Shown: positions 22,291 to 32,699, counted from the stretch's first letter. The stretch: 64,000 nucleotides of DNA from Loripinus fragilis (GCA_964019695.1 OZ026516.1:95852368-95916367); one strand, 5' to 3'. The notes: generated from the letters alone by a model not told the origin. Made by a program: numbers and translations.

Positions 22291-22493
22291 CTAACCCTTA
22301 AAGCTCCAATCACAACTGCAGCAGATGACAAATTTTGCTACATCTTTCCTAATTTTCGAAAAAAAATCAGGTATGATATTTCATGAGAATCGTGTGTCAG
22401 CAGACGATCATGCCTTATTTGTATTTTTTAAAAAAGCAGCAAAATTTGAAAATGTTGTCTGCGGCAAATTATAGATGGCGCTTTATGGGTTAA
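22291..22493. mobile_element. MITE with CCCTTAAAGC ends
   Basis: CTAACCCTTAAAGCTCC on the left pairs with GGCGCTTTATGGGTTAA on the right. The interior 'actgcagcagatgac' and 'gtctgcggcaaattatag' arms are complementary. A better copy is at 30589-30803. Confidence 0.65.
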
Positions 22494-22497
22494 TCTT

Positions 22498-22556
22498 AAC
22501 ATGTGTCTTTGGTGCTAAAGGAAAATGTCTCATTGAGACCCACAACATATGTTTTG
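22498..22556. repeat. Degraded 'GTCTCATTGAGAC' palindromic element
   Basis: A fragment of the family described at 48383-48434, retaining GTGCTAAAGGAAAATGTCTC and CCCACAACATATG. A further arm (TTTTTGAGTGTAAAATTGC) is at about 22037. Confidence 0.5.
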
Positions 22557-22844
22557 TTTGAGAAATAAGAAAATTTAATTTTTAATATTATATACCTGAC
22601 ATAAAATCCAGTGAGAAAATTTTAATACCTTCAGAAATGACATATTTCACAAGTAAGATATGATTTTTAGCAGAACTCCTTTTTTGTAATAGCTTCTTGA
22701 GCAGTGACATATTTTACTAGAGATGATATGACTTCCTTTCTGTCTTTGTATAACTACACAAATTGTTTCTTTGTTGCCTTTTGGCTTTTTCTGTCTCTAT
22801 TTTTCTTGGAAATAGTTAAACCGTATATAATATTCATAATAAAC

Positions 22845-22975
22845 CATGTTTCCATGATATGAAAAATTTCAGGTTTGGCTGAATATGCGTAAACAACTCC
22901 TAGCAGACTCATTTATGTATATTGCATATTCAGCCAAGACTTTGTGACAGATTTTTCAGATCAAGGAAACATAAT
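22845..22975. mobile_element. Inverted-repeat MITE
   Basis: GGTTTGGCTGAATATGC near 22872 pairs with GCATATTCAGCCAAG near 22923, and outer arms 'ccatgatatgaaaaat' and 'atttttcagatcaagg' extend the stem. Confidence 0.55.
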
Positions 22976-23030
22976 GTATTATTCTGATTATAACACACTG
23001 TTATCTTGTCTTGATACAATAAAATATTAG

Positions 23031-23273
23031 CCCTTAAAGCGTCAATCCCAACAAAAGTCGTCTGCTTTTCTCATCTGCTGAAATCTTTCAGAAGCCTCTA
23101 TGGCAAACAGTGTGGACCCAGATTAGACTGCTCCTATAGGAGCAGTCTGTTCTGGGTCCACGCTGTTTGCTTCTATACTTAATTTGTCAGTAATAAAAGG
23201 CAATTATTCGCAGCAGACGACTTCAGCAGACGACATTTTCAGATGCAGTTTTTTCTTGGCGCTTTAAGGGATA
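23031..23273. mobile_element. Palindromic MITE, CCCTTAAAGCG ends, with GTGGACCCAGA core
   Basis: The ends are CCCTTAAAGCGTCAA and TTGGCGCTTTAAGGG. The centre is 'gactgctcctataggagcagtc' between AACAGTGTGGACCCAGA and TCTGGGTCCACGCTGTT. It has inserted exactly at the edge of the third exon-15 pseudo-copy, removing its donor. Compare 37171-37416. Confidence 0.8.
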
Positions 23274-23645
23274 GTAGTGATCCTGGTCATAACAACAGCT
23301 ACACCTCTCTATCAGAAGATGATCTATTGCTGGTTTCATAACTGACCATATAATCTAGATATTCCATGACCTTAAGCAGCAGTATCTGACCTTGACCTTG
23401 AAGACAAAATTACCTGGCAGCAGTTATTCTGGTCCTAATAACCACTACAACTCTATTAGAAGATAAAATGTTGATGGTTTCATAACCACCAATATAGTGT
23501 AGATCAACTTTGACCTTGGCAAGCAGTATCTGACCTTGACCTTGTAGACAAACTTACCTGGCAGCAGTGACCCTATTCCTAACAACTGCTGCATGTCAAT
23601 CAGAAGATGAACTGTTGATTGATTCATAACCAACAACATAGATTA
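23274..23645 (-). pseudogene. Three decayed partial copies of BTAF1 exon 15 3' end
   Basis: About 23274-23360, 23401-23505 and 23545-23645 each repeat the last ~95 nt of exon 15 with some following intron. They are spaced about 145-155 bp and lie on the donor side of the real exon. The plus-strand hallmark is ATCAGAAGATGA near TTGATGGTTTCATAAC. The two inner copies keep donor motifs (GCCAG then GTAAGT or GTAATT). All have coding differences and indels. Confidence 0.88.
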
Positions 23646-23712
23646 GTCTAGATCATCCCTGTTGTAAGGTCAAGGATGAATAATCTGACCTTGACTATGA
23701 AGACAAACTTAC

Positions 23713-23870
23713 CCAGCAGCAGTTATTCTGGTCCTAACAACTGCTACATCTCTATCAGAAGACGAACTGTTGATGGTTTCATAACCCGCTATATAATCCT
23801 GATTATCTTTCACCTGGTTTTCTGATTTACTGTCCGAGGACTGACGACCTCTCACAGTATTATGTTCACC
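23713..23870 (-). CDS. BTAF1: BTAF1 exon 15
   Basis: Phase 0 start GEHNTVRGRQSSDSKSEN, then VKDNQDYIAGYETINSSSSD and RDVAVVRTRITAA, ending in phase 2 on donor GTAAGT. It aligns with the family block YIAGADTIMEDPATRDFVVMRARMMAAK that directly precedes LLGALC, so its successor is exon 16, 14.3 kb away. The G completed across the junction replaces the usual lysine. Its donor end is repeated three times downstream (23274-23645). Confidence 0.93.
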
Positions 23871-24284
23871 CTGCAATCAAAAGAAAAAAAAAATATTAGA
23901 AGCATCCTCATTGACCATGGTCATGCTGGGCATTTTTTATGTACTACATGTTCACTCCTCTCCAAGCGACACAATTTAAAGCTGCTAAGTCTGTAACTTT
24001 TGATCTTCTATTTTTTAGAAATAATGTTTCTAATTTCAAGAACACAATAATATAGCTAAAATTTGGGTATACATTTTACCAGTTTCGTAAACCTTAATAA
24101 ATTATCACTGTCAAAACAACAGCATTTCAAATTAACTGTCTAGAATTTTCGGAAGGACGCAAATAATTACCAACAAGAGAAAAAACACCTGTTTTTATAA
24201 GATAATTCACTTTCACATGCAGTATTCAGGTGTGGTGAACAGATTAATTGTGAAAGCATATCTTAATTCTATTTTTACAAATGA
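23871..24284. other. Intron 14, nothing recognised
   Basis: AT-rich sequence without exon-like ORFs or recognised repeats. Confidence 0.4.
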
Positions 24285-24640
24285 TTATGAAAGCGTGGTA
24301 GATCAGTGGTTAGTCACTTGCCTCTTGTGCTAGAGGTCCCAGGTTTGATCCCCCCTTGCGGAGAGGAAAATTTCTGTGTCCGAACACGATTTCTCTAGTG
24401 TCATTTGCAGGGATAACACACTAGATAAGTGCATCACCCTTCGGATTGGGACTTTAACTGGATGTCCCCTGTGCAGGGAGAGTCATCCCTTGTGCAGGTT
24501 AAAGAACCCTACGGTAATTTTGATATGGTTACTTGTAGGCTTTCATCCTGCAACCCGGAGTGTACAAAGTACACCTGCCGATAATACTTGAAAGAGGGTC
24601 TGGCAGTATATAGAGAAAGAAAGATTTAAAAAGATTTTTT
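24285..24640 (+). repeat. tRNA-derived SINE, family C (about 350 bp)
   Basis: The head has box A TAGATCAGTGGTTAGTC and box B GGTTTGATCCCC. A long body includes CCTGTGCAGGGAGAGTC and TGTGCAGGTTAAAGAACCCT, and it ends GTATATAGAGAAAGAAAGA before a poly-A/T stretch. The 71-codon ORF within is not a gene. Confidence 0.75.
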
Positions 24641-24745
24641 TTTTGTCAGAAAATAGTCATTTTTGCAGACATGGTCACTTTAATATAAAATGAATGAAAT
24701 ATAAAATGAATGAAAAAAAGTCAATAAGCAATGCTTATTAGATAC

Positions 24746-25815
24746 ACCCCGCACAGTAAGAGTCAGTGAAAAAACATGGCAAGTTATAGTTCAAACCAGC
24801 AGACCTTAGTTTTGAAAAGATTTCAGTAGAATCTGTGCAAACAAAAATTATAAACTCCTTCATGCATATGTTTAATGTGTCTACATTGTATAGGGAAAGT
24901 ATCAAATTGCTCCATCAAAAGCTGTGGTAGGAGTTGATCCGCCCATGAAGGCACCATCTATGCATATACAAAAGCCTTATTAGGGAAAAATTGTCTAAGT
25001 TCTCACAGCTGTCATTTTGCCAAAAAAAAATTTTTCTGAACCAAACTCCTTCATGCATATGTTAAATGTGTCTATATTGTATAGGTAAAGTATCAAATCG
25101 CTCCATCAAAAGCTGTGGTAGGAGTTGATGGGCCCATGAAGGCACCATCTATGCATATACAAAAGCCCTATTTGGGAAAAATTGCCTAAGTTCTCACAGC
25201 TGTCATTTTGTCAAAAATTATTTTTTTCTGAACAAAACTCCTTCATGTATATGTTCAATGTGTCTACATTGTATAGGAAAAGTATCAAATAGTTCCATTA
25301 AAAGCTGTGGTAGGAGTTGATCGGCCCATGAAGGCACTATCTATGCATATACAAAAGCCTTATTAGGGAAAATTGTCTGAGTTCTCACAGCTGTCATTTT
25401 GTCAAAAATTATTTTTTCTGAACCAAACTCCTTCATGCATATGTTCAATGTGTCTACATTGTATAGGCAAAGTATCAAATTGTTTTATCAAAAGCTGTGG
25501 TAGGAGTTGATCGGCCCACGTATGGACTAAATTAGCATAAAGCCCTATATAAAAGCCATTTAGAACTACAAAGGGAAATAACTCTAATAAAATTGGCCCC
25601 TAGCCCTTACTTTTTTTGTTTAAAGTATTTGTATTGCATATATGAATATTTTTGCAAAGTTTGATGAAAATCCAGCAATAACTCTTCAAGTTATTAAGAA
25701 AAAAACAAAACGTTACGGACGGACGCCCGGACGGACGGACGCACGGACAGACGGACGGACAGTATACCCCAAAACAGTATACCCCACCACAAACAAAAAT
25801 TGCGGGGGTTTAAAA
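24746..25815. mobile_element. Repeat element with four internal ~190-bp tandem copies and a GGAC-rich stretch
   Basis: It appears bounded by ACCCCGCA and TGCGGGGGT. Four tandem copies start with CTCCTTCATGCATATG-type sequence at about 24855, 25046, 25232 and 25426. Each contains AAAGCTGTGGTAGGAGTTGA and ATCTATGCATATACAAAAGC. Then comes CGGACGGACGCCCGGACGG-type sequence (25717-25762) and 'cagtataccccaccac'. Similar GGAC-rich ends are common in mollusc repeats, from general knowledge. Confidence 0.7.
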
Positions 25816-25852
25816 AGTTGATATGACCTTCCACTGAGCCGAGACAGACATT

Positions 25853-26241
25853 TTAACCTCTTTGCATGCTGGGTATTATTGAACTTTTTGGTTACTGTAA
25901 AGGCAGCACCTCATGAATGCGTAAATAGGACTGGTCTACTTTAGACATAGGTAAAAGCTGAATATAAAGTGTGTTTTTATTGGTAGGTATCTGTTTCATT
26001 GTACCATAACACCTTAGTAAAGACAGTAACTATATTTAAACTTTAAAACCCCAGCAAAATAACTTCATTTGAAAGTGTTTATTGTTTAACATAAGTATAG
26101 ATGCAAACATTGTGGACCCAGATCAGACTGCTCCTATAGGAGCAGTCTGATCTGGATCTACACTGTTTGTTAAAGAGGCTTCAAAATGTTTCAGTAGACA
26201 ACAAAAACATATGACTTTGTGATACGCAGTTTAAGGGTTAA
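25853..26241. mobile_element. piggyBac-like MITE with GTGGACCCAGATC palindrome
   Basis: TTAA at both ends; left TTAACCTCTTTGCATGC, right CAGTTTAAGGGTTAA. Core 26101-26172 is a palindrome around 'gctcctataggagc' between GTGGACCCAGATCAGACT and AGTCTGATCTGGATC. The two ends look like different subfamilies, so it may be two overlapping insertions. Confidence 0.55.
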
Positions 26242-26659
26242 TACATGTGAGGTCAGTGATATATGATAAGAATTTCATGAATGCACACACGTTTTTTTTT
26301 AGTGCCAAAAGGAAACATTCACTCAATACTGTATTTACCATTTGTGAACACGCACAGACAGAAATATGTGAACGCATACTGTTAATCACTGGTCATATCT
26401 GAATAAATGATCAAGTATGTTTTAGCGTAATTGATCTCTTATCTTTCCTTTTGTCAAACCGTCTATTGTGTACATGTAACAGTTGAACACTCATGAACAT
26501 CACCTTGATTGCGTAAACTTTTCATGTTCAATAACAGTATAACTTGGCCTGAAAACTATGCCATTCAATAGATGAGAAACAGTGTTTTATGTGTTGTCAC
26601 TGAAACACACATGAATAATTTACACAATTATTGTTCAGTATAAAAGTAAAAGTAAAGTG

Positions 26660-26925
26660 CTTTTTATTATAGTGTCACCCCTATTGAAAGGGCCAGCCAT
26701 TTCTGACTTATGAGACACCTAAACTTGCCACATTTACTTCCCAAATCCCATCCATTTGCCAGGCACCAGGCAGGCTAGGACTTGGTAACCATTATGTTTA
26801 ACTAGCTGGCGGCTCACCAACCGGCCATATCAGAACGAACCCCAATGTCGCCGACTCTGGGAATCGAACCTTCGACCTCCCGCTCCCGAAGCGGATGCCT
26901 TATCCACTAGGCTATTGGGTAAATA
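26660..26925 (-). repeat. tRNA-derived SINE, family D
   Basis: The minus strand reads CCCAATAGCCTAGTGGATAA (box A), CGCTTCGGGAGCGGG (anticodon arm) and GGTTCGATTCCCAG (box B), followed by a non-tRNA body. The head keeps a near-complete tRNA cloverleaf pattern. It is one copy in intron and lacks a normal acceptor stem, so I do not call it a tRNA gene. Confidence 0.7.
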
Positions 26926-27820
26926 AACAAATGGACAAACTTGGAAAATATTTTGCTGATTTTATTTTTAAGGGGTACAGCGAATTACCACAAAAAATTG
27001 GACGACGCAGAAATTTCCCCATTTTACGGTATTCGAGGCATCAAAATTTGGCAATTTAGAATACTGACATATTGGTGGTTTAATTTTGGCGTTTTTTTTA
27101 TTTTTCAATTTAATGCCATTCAAAGTTTTATCCAATTCTCAAAGGGCTTAGCGGCTTAGCGGTGAAACAATATACAGATAAACTGCAATTCACTCTAAAT
27201 ATCGTATCACGATACACTTTTGACTATACCAGTACACAAGCCTTCCCTATGTGTCATCAAGCCAGTTTTCATCTAAAATTTGCAATAAACTATCCATTAT
27301 TGGCTTTGAAATTGCTCGAAATTTGGGTGTTTTTCAAACCAGAAGCGGCAAAAAAGAGGGGAAAAAAGACACTGTGTTATAATTCCTGACACAAACTTAC
27401 AGAATCGTTGACAGTGTCTAACGGCATATCGCCGTCTTTCAAGCATTGGAATATGTTAATTCTGTATGACAGACATCAATGCGAGCCATAACATATTGTT
27501 TATGGATATTTTACACATTTTCTATCCCCCCCCCCTTCAAGTTATTTCCGCATTTCAAATACCAACGCTTCATTGGTAAACTTTGTACATGTCTGTTTGT
27601 GTTGCAAATGAGACCAACAGGCAACAACTACTTTCGGTTTCAAAAAAGACGGTGGATGACAATCACAAATTATTGTAGTGAAATATCTAAAAGGGAAGAG
27701 AAAAAATTTGATCACTTCTCTTTGAAAAGCAGCCGAGGGACCCAAGGAGTAGCTGAAAATATGATAGTGTGTAATAGATGCCAATTTCATGACCCTTGAA
27801 TTATATAATAATACTGAACT
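26926..27820. other. Intron 14, no supported gene
   Basis: ORFs of up to 126 codons occur on both strands, but they overlap, lack recognisable domains and show low-complexity composition. I treat the stretch as intron. Confidence 0.45.
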
Positions 27821-27920
27821 AGGGGCAGCAAAAGGCAGAAATAAAGATACCAGGTGTATGGCAATATGTATTGCAGTAAGGGTTTTCCATATCGCAATAT
27901 ATCTCAATACTCTTTTTGGC

Positions 27921-28016
27921 ATATGGTTGCACCCCTAATAGGGCTACTCTTAAAGGAAAGTATATGCTCCCTATGGGGAGCATATTCTTTCCTTTAATAG
28001 TAGCCCTTTTAAAAGG
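27921..28016. repeat. Perfect hairpin palindrome
   Basis: AGGGCTACTCTTAAAGGAAAG at 27938 and its complement CTTTCCTTTAATAGTAGCCC near 27990 flank 'atatgctccctatggggagcatat'. It looks like a short MITE. Upstream, 27825-27935 shows TGCACCCCTAAT-type ends of another degraded element. Confidence 0.6.
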
Positions 28017-28678
28017 TTGTTTCCTCTACATTGAAACATACTCTACCATTCATCAATCTGCATGCACATCTGTCAATTCCGTGGAATCAACCTCTGCCAT
28101 ACATAGAGGGTCTACTTTTCATGGACTTTGATAATGTGATGTTGACGTCACAGAAACTATGCCAGCACAATAACAAGTTTGATTGCAGCGAAACAAATGG
28201 TTGCAACATTCCACAATAAATGTAAAAAGAAGATGCTATAGCAATATTTTATGGAAAAAAAATAAACTTCATTTATCCTGCTGATAAAACTTTTTGGATA
28301 ATCATAATAATCTCTTTTCACAGGGTTGAAACCACAAGCTACAGAACGAATTTTCAATGGGCCATTTCCGGCGAACAAAATGGAGCTTTTTGGTACATAG
28401 TACTTCGCATAATACTCCTTACATACACCCGAGCCATGATTGGATTCTCGAATTGTGAAGGACTTTCCCGAATGTACCATTCATAATTTGTTTTTTGACG
28501 GACTTTCCCGAATGTACCATCGTAAGTTGGTTTTTGACAACAGGGATACCAACATACCAAGGGTGTGTGTGTCCTTTTATTGCTTATTGTGTATATGAAT
28601 TTGAAACTGTATTTTGCGGCCTCATATTTGGCACATTTTGTGTTTACCGCCAATAGGGCCAATGAAAATACCCTCAAA
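28017..28678. other. Intron 14, one local direct repeat
   Basis: GGACTTTCCCGAATGTACCAT occurs twice, at about 28459 and 28500, and nothing else is recognised. The ~107-codon ORFs here overlap on the minus strand and have no recognisable domain. Confidence 0.45.
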
Positions 28679-28888
28679 TACAGTAAAACCTGTGTATAAC
28701 GGCCACTCTCAAAAAGACCGAAAATAGGTTTTCAGGACCAATTATCACTTAATGCAGGTCAAAAGTATTGCAGAATGCTCCAAGTGGAGCATTCTGCAAT
28801 ACTTTCGACCTTCATTAAGCTACCATTTGTCATTAAGATCGTTGTTTTGTCTATTTTTAGGTAGCCATTTTACACAGGTTTTACTGTA
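28679..28888. mobile_element. mariner-like palindromic MITE (TACAGTAAAACCTGT)
   Basis: The ends TACAGTAAAACCTGTGTATA and ACACAGGTTTTACTGTA abut TA on each side, as in Tc1/mariner insertions. The two arms ('taacggccactc' and 'taatgcaggtcaaaagtattgcagaatgctcc') are complementary over most of their length. Other copies: 35772-35989, 49014-49223, 32946-33374 (interrupted) and 47397-47532 (decayed). Confidence 0.85.
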
Positions 28889-28897
28889 CATAAGTGG

Positions 28898-29157
28898 CAG
28901 TGGACAAAAATATTTTGATATTGCACTTGTCCTGCAGGACAAGTGACTTACAATTTTCACTCGTCCTGCAAACCCATGCACTTGGCCTTTAAAAGTGTAT
29001 GCAATAAAGAACATAAGGTAGCAATATGTAATATGACTTCCTCGAGTAATTCTTCCAAAAGCACTCGCCCTGTAGGATGAGTGCTTTGGGAAGAATCACT
29101 CGTCCTTTCTAGATTTCACTCGTAATTACGAGCGGACGAGTGGAATTTTGTCCCCTG
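28898..29157. mobile_element. 260-bp MITE beside the exon 14 donor
   Basis: Same family and length as 6475-6734. The ends are CAGTGGACAAAAAT and ATTTTGTCCCCTG, and the target duplication is AGTGG on the left and AGCGG on the right (one mismatch). Its right end lies about 10 bp from the last base of exon 14. Confidence 0.85.
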
Positions 29158-29167
29158 AGCGGTTTAC

Positions 29168-29434
29168 AGTACGTACTCTTCCTCTATGCTTGGCTTCAAT
29201 GAAATACGCGCCGTCAAACGGGACTTTTGATGGTTGCATCGAAAGACTGAACCACACTCCTAGCCACGGGGTAGCGGCTCCAACGAGGAGGTCTAGTGGA
29301 GACTTCTCTAGTAGCTTACACCATAGTTTAACAAGAATCTCCAGGATATCCGCCTTAGGTTCCAGCAGCGCCCTCTGGTAGATGTGTCTCATGAGAGCTT
29401 GCAATAAGGGAGGCAACCATGCATTTGTTGAATG
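29168..29434 (-). CDS. BTAF1: BTAF1 exon 14
   Basis: It encodes HSTNAWLPPLLQALMRHIYQ, then ALLEPKADILEILVKLWCKL, LLVGAATPWLGVWFSLSMQP and SKVPFDGAYFIEAKHRG, matching the family block SSWLIPILPDMLRHIF...PWMGAWLCLMMQPSHLPID. Phase 0 at both ends. Two donors nine bases apart both keep phase: GTAAAC (exon end 29168) and GTACGT (exon end 29177). A 57-bp tandem duplication supplies a second acceptor at 29491, which would add 19 residues in frame (HSTNAWLPPLLQALLIFLQ). Confidence 0.93.
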
Positions 29435-29491
29435 CTGTAAAAAAATCAAGAGAGCTTGCAATAAGGGAGGCAACCATGCATTGGTTGAATG
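29435..29491 (-). repeat. 57-bp tandem duplication of the exon 14 acceptor
   Basis: 29378-29434 and 29435-29491 are near-identical on the plus strand, each containing GAGAGCTTGCAATAAGGGAG and GCAACCATGCATT. The duplicate brings its own acceptor (TTTTTTTTCAG before 29491; the inner one is TTTTTTTACAG before 29434). The intervening sequence is open in frame. Confidence 0.93.
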
Positions 29492-29854
29492 CTGAAAAAA
29501 AATCATCCCATCAATATCTAAAATCTTAGGGACCAGAACTTTAGGTTCAGGCCAAATAAAAAAAAAAATATGTGTTTCGGGTAACGGTACTAAAATCCTT
29601 AAATCTACGTAGGGTAGGCACACATTTTTTTTCCTGGATAAAAATATAATTTCATGCATTTTGAAAGGCATTTCCCCTTTCAAAATGCATGAAATTATAT
29701 CTCGTCTTTCAAAATGTATGAATTTTTTTTTCCATAAAATTTGAAAAAATTTGTTTCACCAGTAAATTTAGGTAGGGTCAGGTTACCCTAAACATATGTA
29801 TTTTTTTATTTGGCCTCATATACAGACACAAAAAAAAACTTTTTGTGGCTTTTC
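29492..29854. other. Intron 13 with one hairpin
   Basis: ATAATTTCATGCATTTTGAA at 29645 pairs with TTCAAAATGCATGAAATTAT at 29680, around 'aggcatttcccct'. Further weak inverted homology (29540-29620 against 29760-29815: 'ggccaaataaaaaaa' and 'ttatttggcc') suggests a larger MITE of about 29550-29815. Confidence 0.5.
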
Positions 29855-30024
29855 CATGGGTAGAAACCAGTACTGGGCCGGGAGGGTTTATGATTTGTGT
29901 GTTTATTATATGACGGGAACTCCCGAAGGCTCAACCGAAAGTGGTTTTTATGGAGAAGCCGGGAATCGAACCTGCTACCCCTGGTTTACAAGGCATAGCG
30001 CTTATCCACTACACCACGGGGTAA
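29855..30024 (-). repeat. tRNA-derived SINE, family E
   Basis: The minus strand reads TACCCCGTGGTGTAGTGGAT (box A), then CCTTGTAAACCAGGGGTAGC and GGTTCGATTCCCGG (box B). A related, more degraded copy lies at 54715-54865. Confidence 0.7.
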
Positions 30025-30588
30025 ATCGTCTTTAGATAAATAAAAAATTACATAGAGGAGCTATTATCCTCTGCCTAATTTAGCATTTTGAGGCTGACTG
30101 ACTTTAGTCTAAAAATCCTGAATTCAAGAAATGTTAAACCATATCGAGTGGCCAACACAGTGATTATGAGCAGAATATATGCCAGCAATAGTTTTTGATC
30201 ACAAAACATATGCCAAGAATAGGTTATGTTGACCTTAGGTTGATTTGTTCTGTCAACCAGTAAATCCTGGTGTTTTCCGAATAAAAATATAATTTCCAAA
30301 ATTAAATAATAGGCTGTTATATGCAATTTTGCACTGGTTTCATATTTTGTACATTTCATACGGGTGTAAGAGCATGATAGACTAATCACATGTATTAACA
30401 AAGTTTAATCTTTTAAAATCATTGACAACTTATTATTAAAGGTTAATCAGGTACTTATTGATAAGGTTATCTGTGTTTCAGTAATCATTGGTGAAAGTTC
30501 AAAATTTCAAAAATCCTGAACTTTTGATATTCAAAATCTTCAAACTTGCAAAATGTTAACATTTGCAAAGTATAAGCATTAAATTGTC
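30025..30588. other. Intron 13, nothing recognised
   Basis: AT-rich. It shares the short phrase 'tagcattttgaggctgact' with 31073-31091, probably parts of one degraded repeat. Confidence 0.4.
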
Positions 30589-30803
30589 TTAACCCTTAAA
30601 GTGCCAATCCCGACTGCAGCAGATGACCAATTTTGTGACATCTTTTCCATTTTCGAAAAAAAATAAGGTTTGATATTTCATTAGAATCGTCTGTGGGCAG
30701 AAGGTTCTCATGAAATATCATACCTTATTTGTTATTTTGGAAAGAGTGGCTAAATTTGATATTGTTGTCTGCTGCAAAATATAGGTGGCGCTTTAAGGGT
30801 TAA
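30589..30803. mobile_element. TTAA-flanked MITE with CCCTTAAAGTGCC ends
   Basis: Clean TTAA on both sides (30589-30592 and 30800-30803); ends CCCTTAAAGTGCCAATCCC and GGCGCTTTAAGGG. The TTAA target and CCCTT start are piggyBac-like. The interior 'actgcagcagatgac' arm matches 22291-22493. Confidence 0.8.
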
Positions 30804-30821
30804 GATAAAGTTTTGATTTTT

Positions 30822-31020
30822 TTTTTGTTTGATTTGATTCTTAACGTCCCATCAACAATCTTTCAGTTCTGTAGTGTCAGGTCTTCCTGGGTTGAACCAG
30901 TACTAAGCTAGGATTAATGTGTATTGCTCAAGGACCCAACACAGTGATGCCGGTGAGGCTGGAATCCGCGGCCTCTCTGTCTCGAGTCAAGCACTCTACC
31001 ACTGAGCCACTGCCCTCCCT
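30822..31020 (-). repeat. SINE family A copy
   Basis: Box B appears as CGCGGATTCCAGCCTCACCG (eroded) and the tail TTAACGTCCCATCAACAATC is intact. Confidence 0.75.
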
Positions 31021-31190
31021 CTTAAGATTAAGTGGAAATAAACCAGAAGTTATTATAATCTGCTAAATTAAGCATTTTGAGGCTGACTATCCATAGAAAG
31101 GCAGCCTCAAAATCCTGAATTAAGGATTATTTCTGAAAGCTTTCACCCATGAGTAATCAACAGACTTAAACTTTAGTATTTCCTGCTCAC

Positions 31191-31314
31191 CTGTGAGGAT
31201 TCAATGTTCAGTAAGGTATACATCATCTCAACTGCAGATTTTCTCACTGAAGATATGTTGTGTTTTAGAAATGGCCATAATCTTGGTACTAATTCTGTTA
31301 AGGGTTTAGATAAC
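31191..31314 (-). CDS. BTAF1: BTAF1 exon 13
   Basis: Phase 2 start completes a tryptophan, then LSKPLTELVPRLWPFLKHNI, SSVRKSAVEMMYTLLNIESS and Q on donor GTGAGC. It matches the family block LTVLVPRVWPFLHHTISSVRRAALETLFTLL. Confidence 0.93.
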
Positions 31315-31459
31315 CTGAAAATTAAAAGGAATTCCCATTCAACATTTATCATGTCACAGAATGATACGAATTTATCAAAAGCATAAATTGTTTTTAGGCC
31401 TCTTTATAGAGTCCATAATCAAAAGTTAATTTACTTACTGCTCAACCAAAGCACATGTG

Positions 31460-31505
31460 CGGGTACTCAAACAACCACCTCAATGAGATACTTCTTTTGA
31501 GCAAC
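31460..31505. repeat. Degraded 'GTCTCATTGAGAC' palindromic element
   Basis: It keeps GTACTCAAACAACCACCTCA and ATGAGATACTTCTTTTGAGC. The right arm of the same family follows at 31761-31810, perhaps as a separate copy. Confidence 0.5.
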
Positions 31506-31760
31506 CCAGCACCCCACCCCGCCCAAAACAATTCTTAAAACTGATGGCTAAGAAAGTTTTCACAATTTTACACTGAACAATGTTCCCTGTCTGGACTCAT
31601 GGTTTACATACCAGACTATTACAGATCACCTTATAAGAATAAGAGAAATCTACATTTGTAAATGCATAAAAAAAATATATAAGACCACAGGTTTAGATAA
31701 ACAAATTTTTTCTGCGTAAAACTGTAAATATTTTTACCCAGCATTTTAACATATGTTTTT

Positions 31761-31810
31761 GGTGCTCAAAAGAACAGTCTCATTGAAACGGTTCTTTTGA
31801 GTACCCACAA
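31761..31810. repeat. 'GTCTCATTGAGAC' palindromic element
   Basis: The core is GGTGCTCAAAAGAACAGTCT and its partner, followed by CCCACAACATAT. A degraded arm is also at about 32190-32235. Confidence 0.7.
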
Positions 31811-32418
31811 CATATTTTTTGGTTGAGAAATCAGAAAATTAATTTTTGTTTCACACTATTAACTAAAGCCCTGTAAGACTGAATATCTATTGAACCGATT
31901 CCCAATTGAATTTTTTTAATATCTCAGACTGAATATTGAACCGACTCCCAATTGAAATTCAGGTAGTTTTTACAACATTAAATAAAATGTTTCCAAAACA
32001 TTATAAGTATAATTATAAGCTCTTTAATTGCCTGTAAAGCCAGTTTTAAGCAAGCATTGTTAGCACCTGTTTGAAGCAAACATATTGTACTTTACAAGAA
32101 AAAACTAAATACACAGAATTTTCTAATTCCAGATCTCAAGATAAAAGTGCAAACTAGTTGAAAATTATTTTTCTTATTTCTCAACCAAAAACCTATGTTG
32201 TAGATACTCAAAAGAACCATCAAAATAGCACACAAAACACCTGCTTAAATTGATGGTTAAGAAAATAATTAGCTTTAGGTTAAAAGATTTTCCTTATCTG
32301 AACATTTGAAACCAGAAGCAATTTGCCCCAAAAACTTTTAAATGCTAAACATAGGCAAAAGATGTCAGTGTAAAATTGCGATTATTTTCTTATCGATCAG
32401 TTTAAAAATGTGTTTTGG

Positions 32419-32468
32419 GTGCTGAAAAAGAACCGTCTCACCGAGACGGTTCTTTTGAGTACCCACAA
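32419..32468. repeat. 'GTCTCATTGAGAC' palindromic element
   Basis: The core has ACCGTCTCACCGAGACGGT, with compensating changes that keep the stem paired. Confidence 0.75.
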
Positions 32469-32501
32469 CATATGTTTTGGTTGAGGAATAAGAAAAATTT
32501 T

Positions 32502-32699
32502 GTTTGTTTGATTTGATTCTTTATGTCCCAGTCAACAATCTTTCAATTACCTTGGGACGGGTCTTCCTGGGTTGAACCAGGACTTAGCTAGGATTAATGT
32601 CTCTTGCTCAAAGACAAAACACAGTGACGCCAGTGAGGCTCAAACCCGCGGCTCTTCGGTCTCGAGTCAAGCACTCTACCATTGAGCCACTGCGCTCCC
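32502..32699 (-). repeat. SINE family A copy
   Basis: tRNA-like head GGGAGCGCAGTGGCTCAATG with box B GGTTTGAGCC; it lies about 95 bp from the donor of exon 12. Confidence 0.8.

Noticed and set aside
26790..26925. Functional tRNA gene on the minus strand
   Set aside because: Box A and B are good but there is no matching acceptor stem, and a non-tRNA body follows, as in SINEs.
27479..27922. 106- and 126-codon ORFs on opposite strands as genes
   Set aside because: They overlap each other, have no recognisable domain, and lie in a long intron.
28157..28677. Two 107-codon minus-strand ORFs as missing BTAF1 exons between 14 and 15
   Set aside because: Exons 14 and 15 join in phase 0 with no family block missing; no similarity seen.
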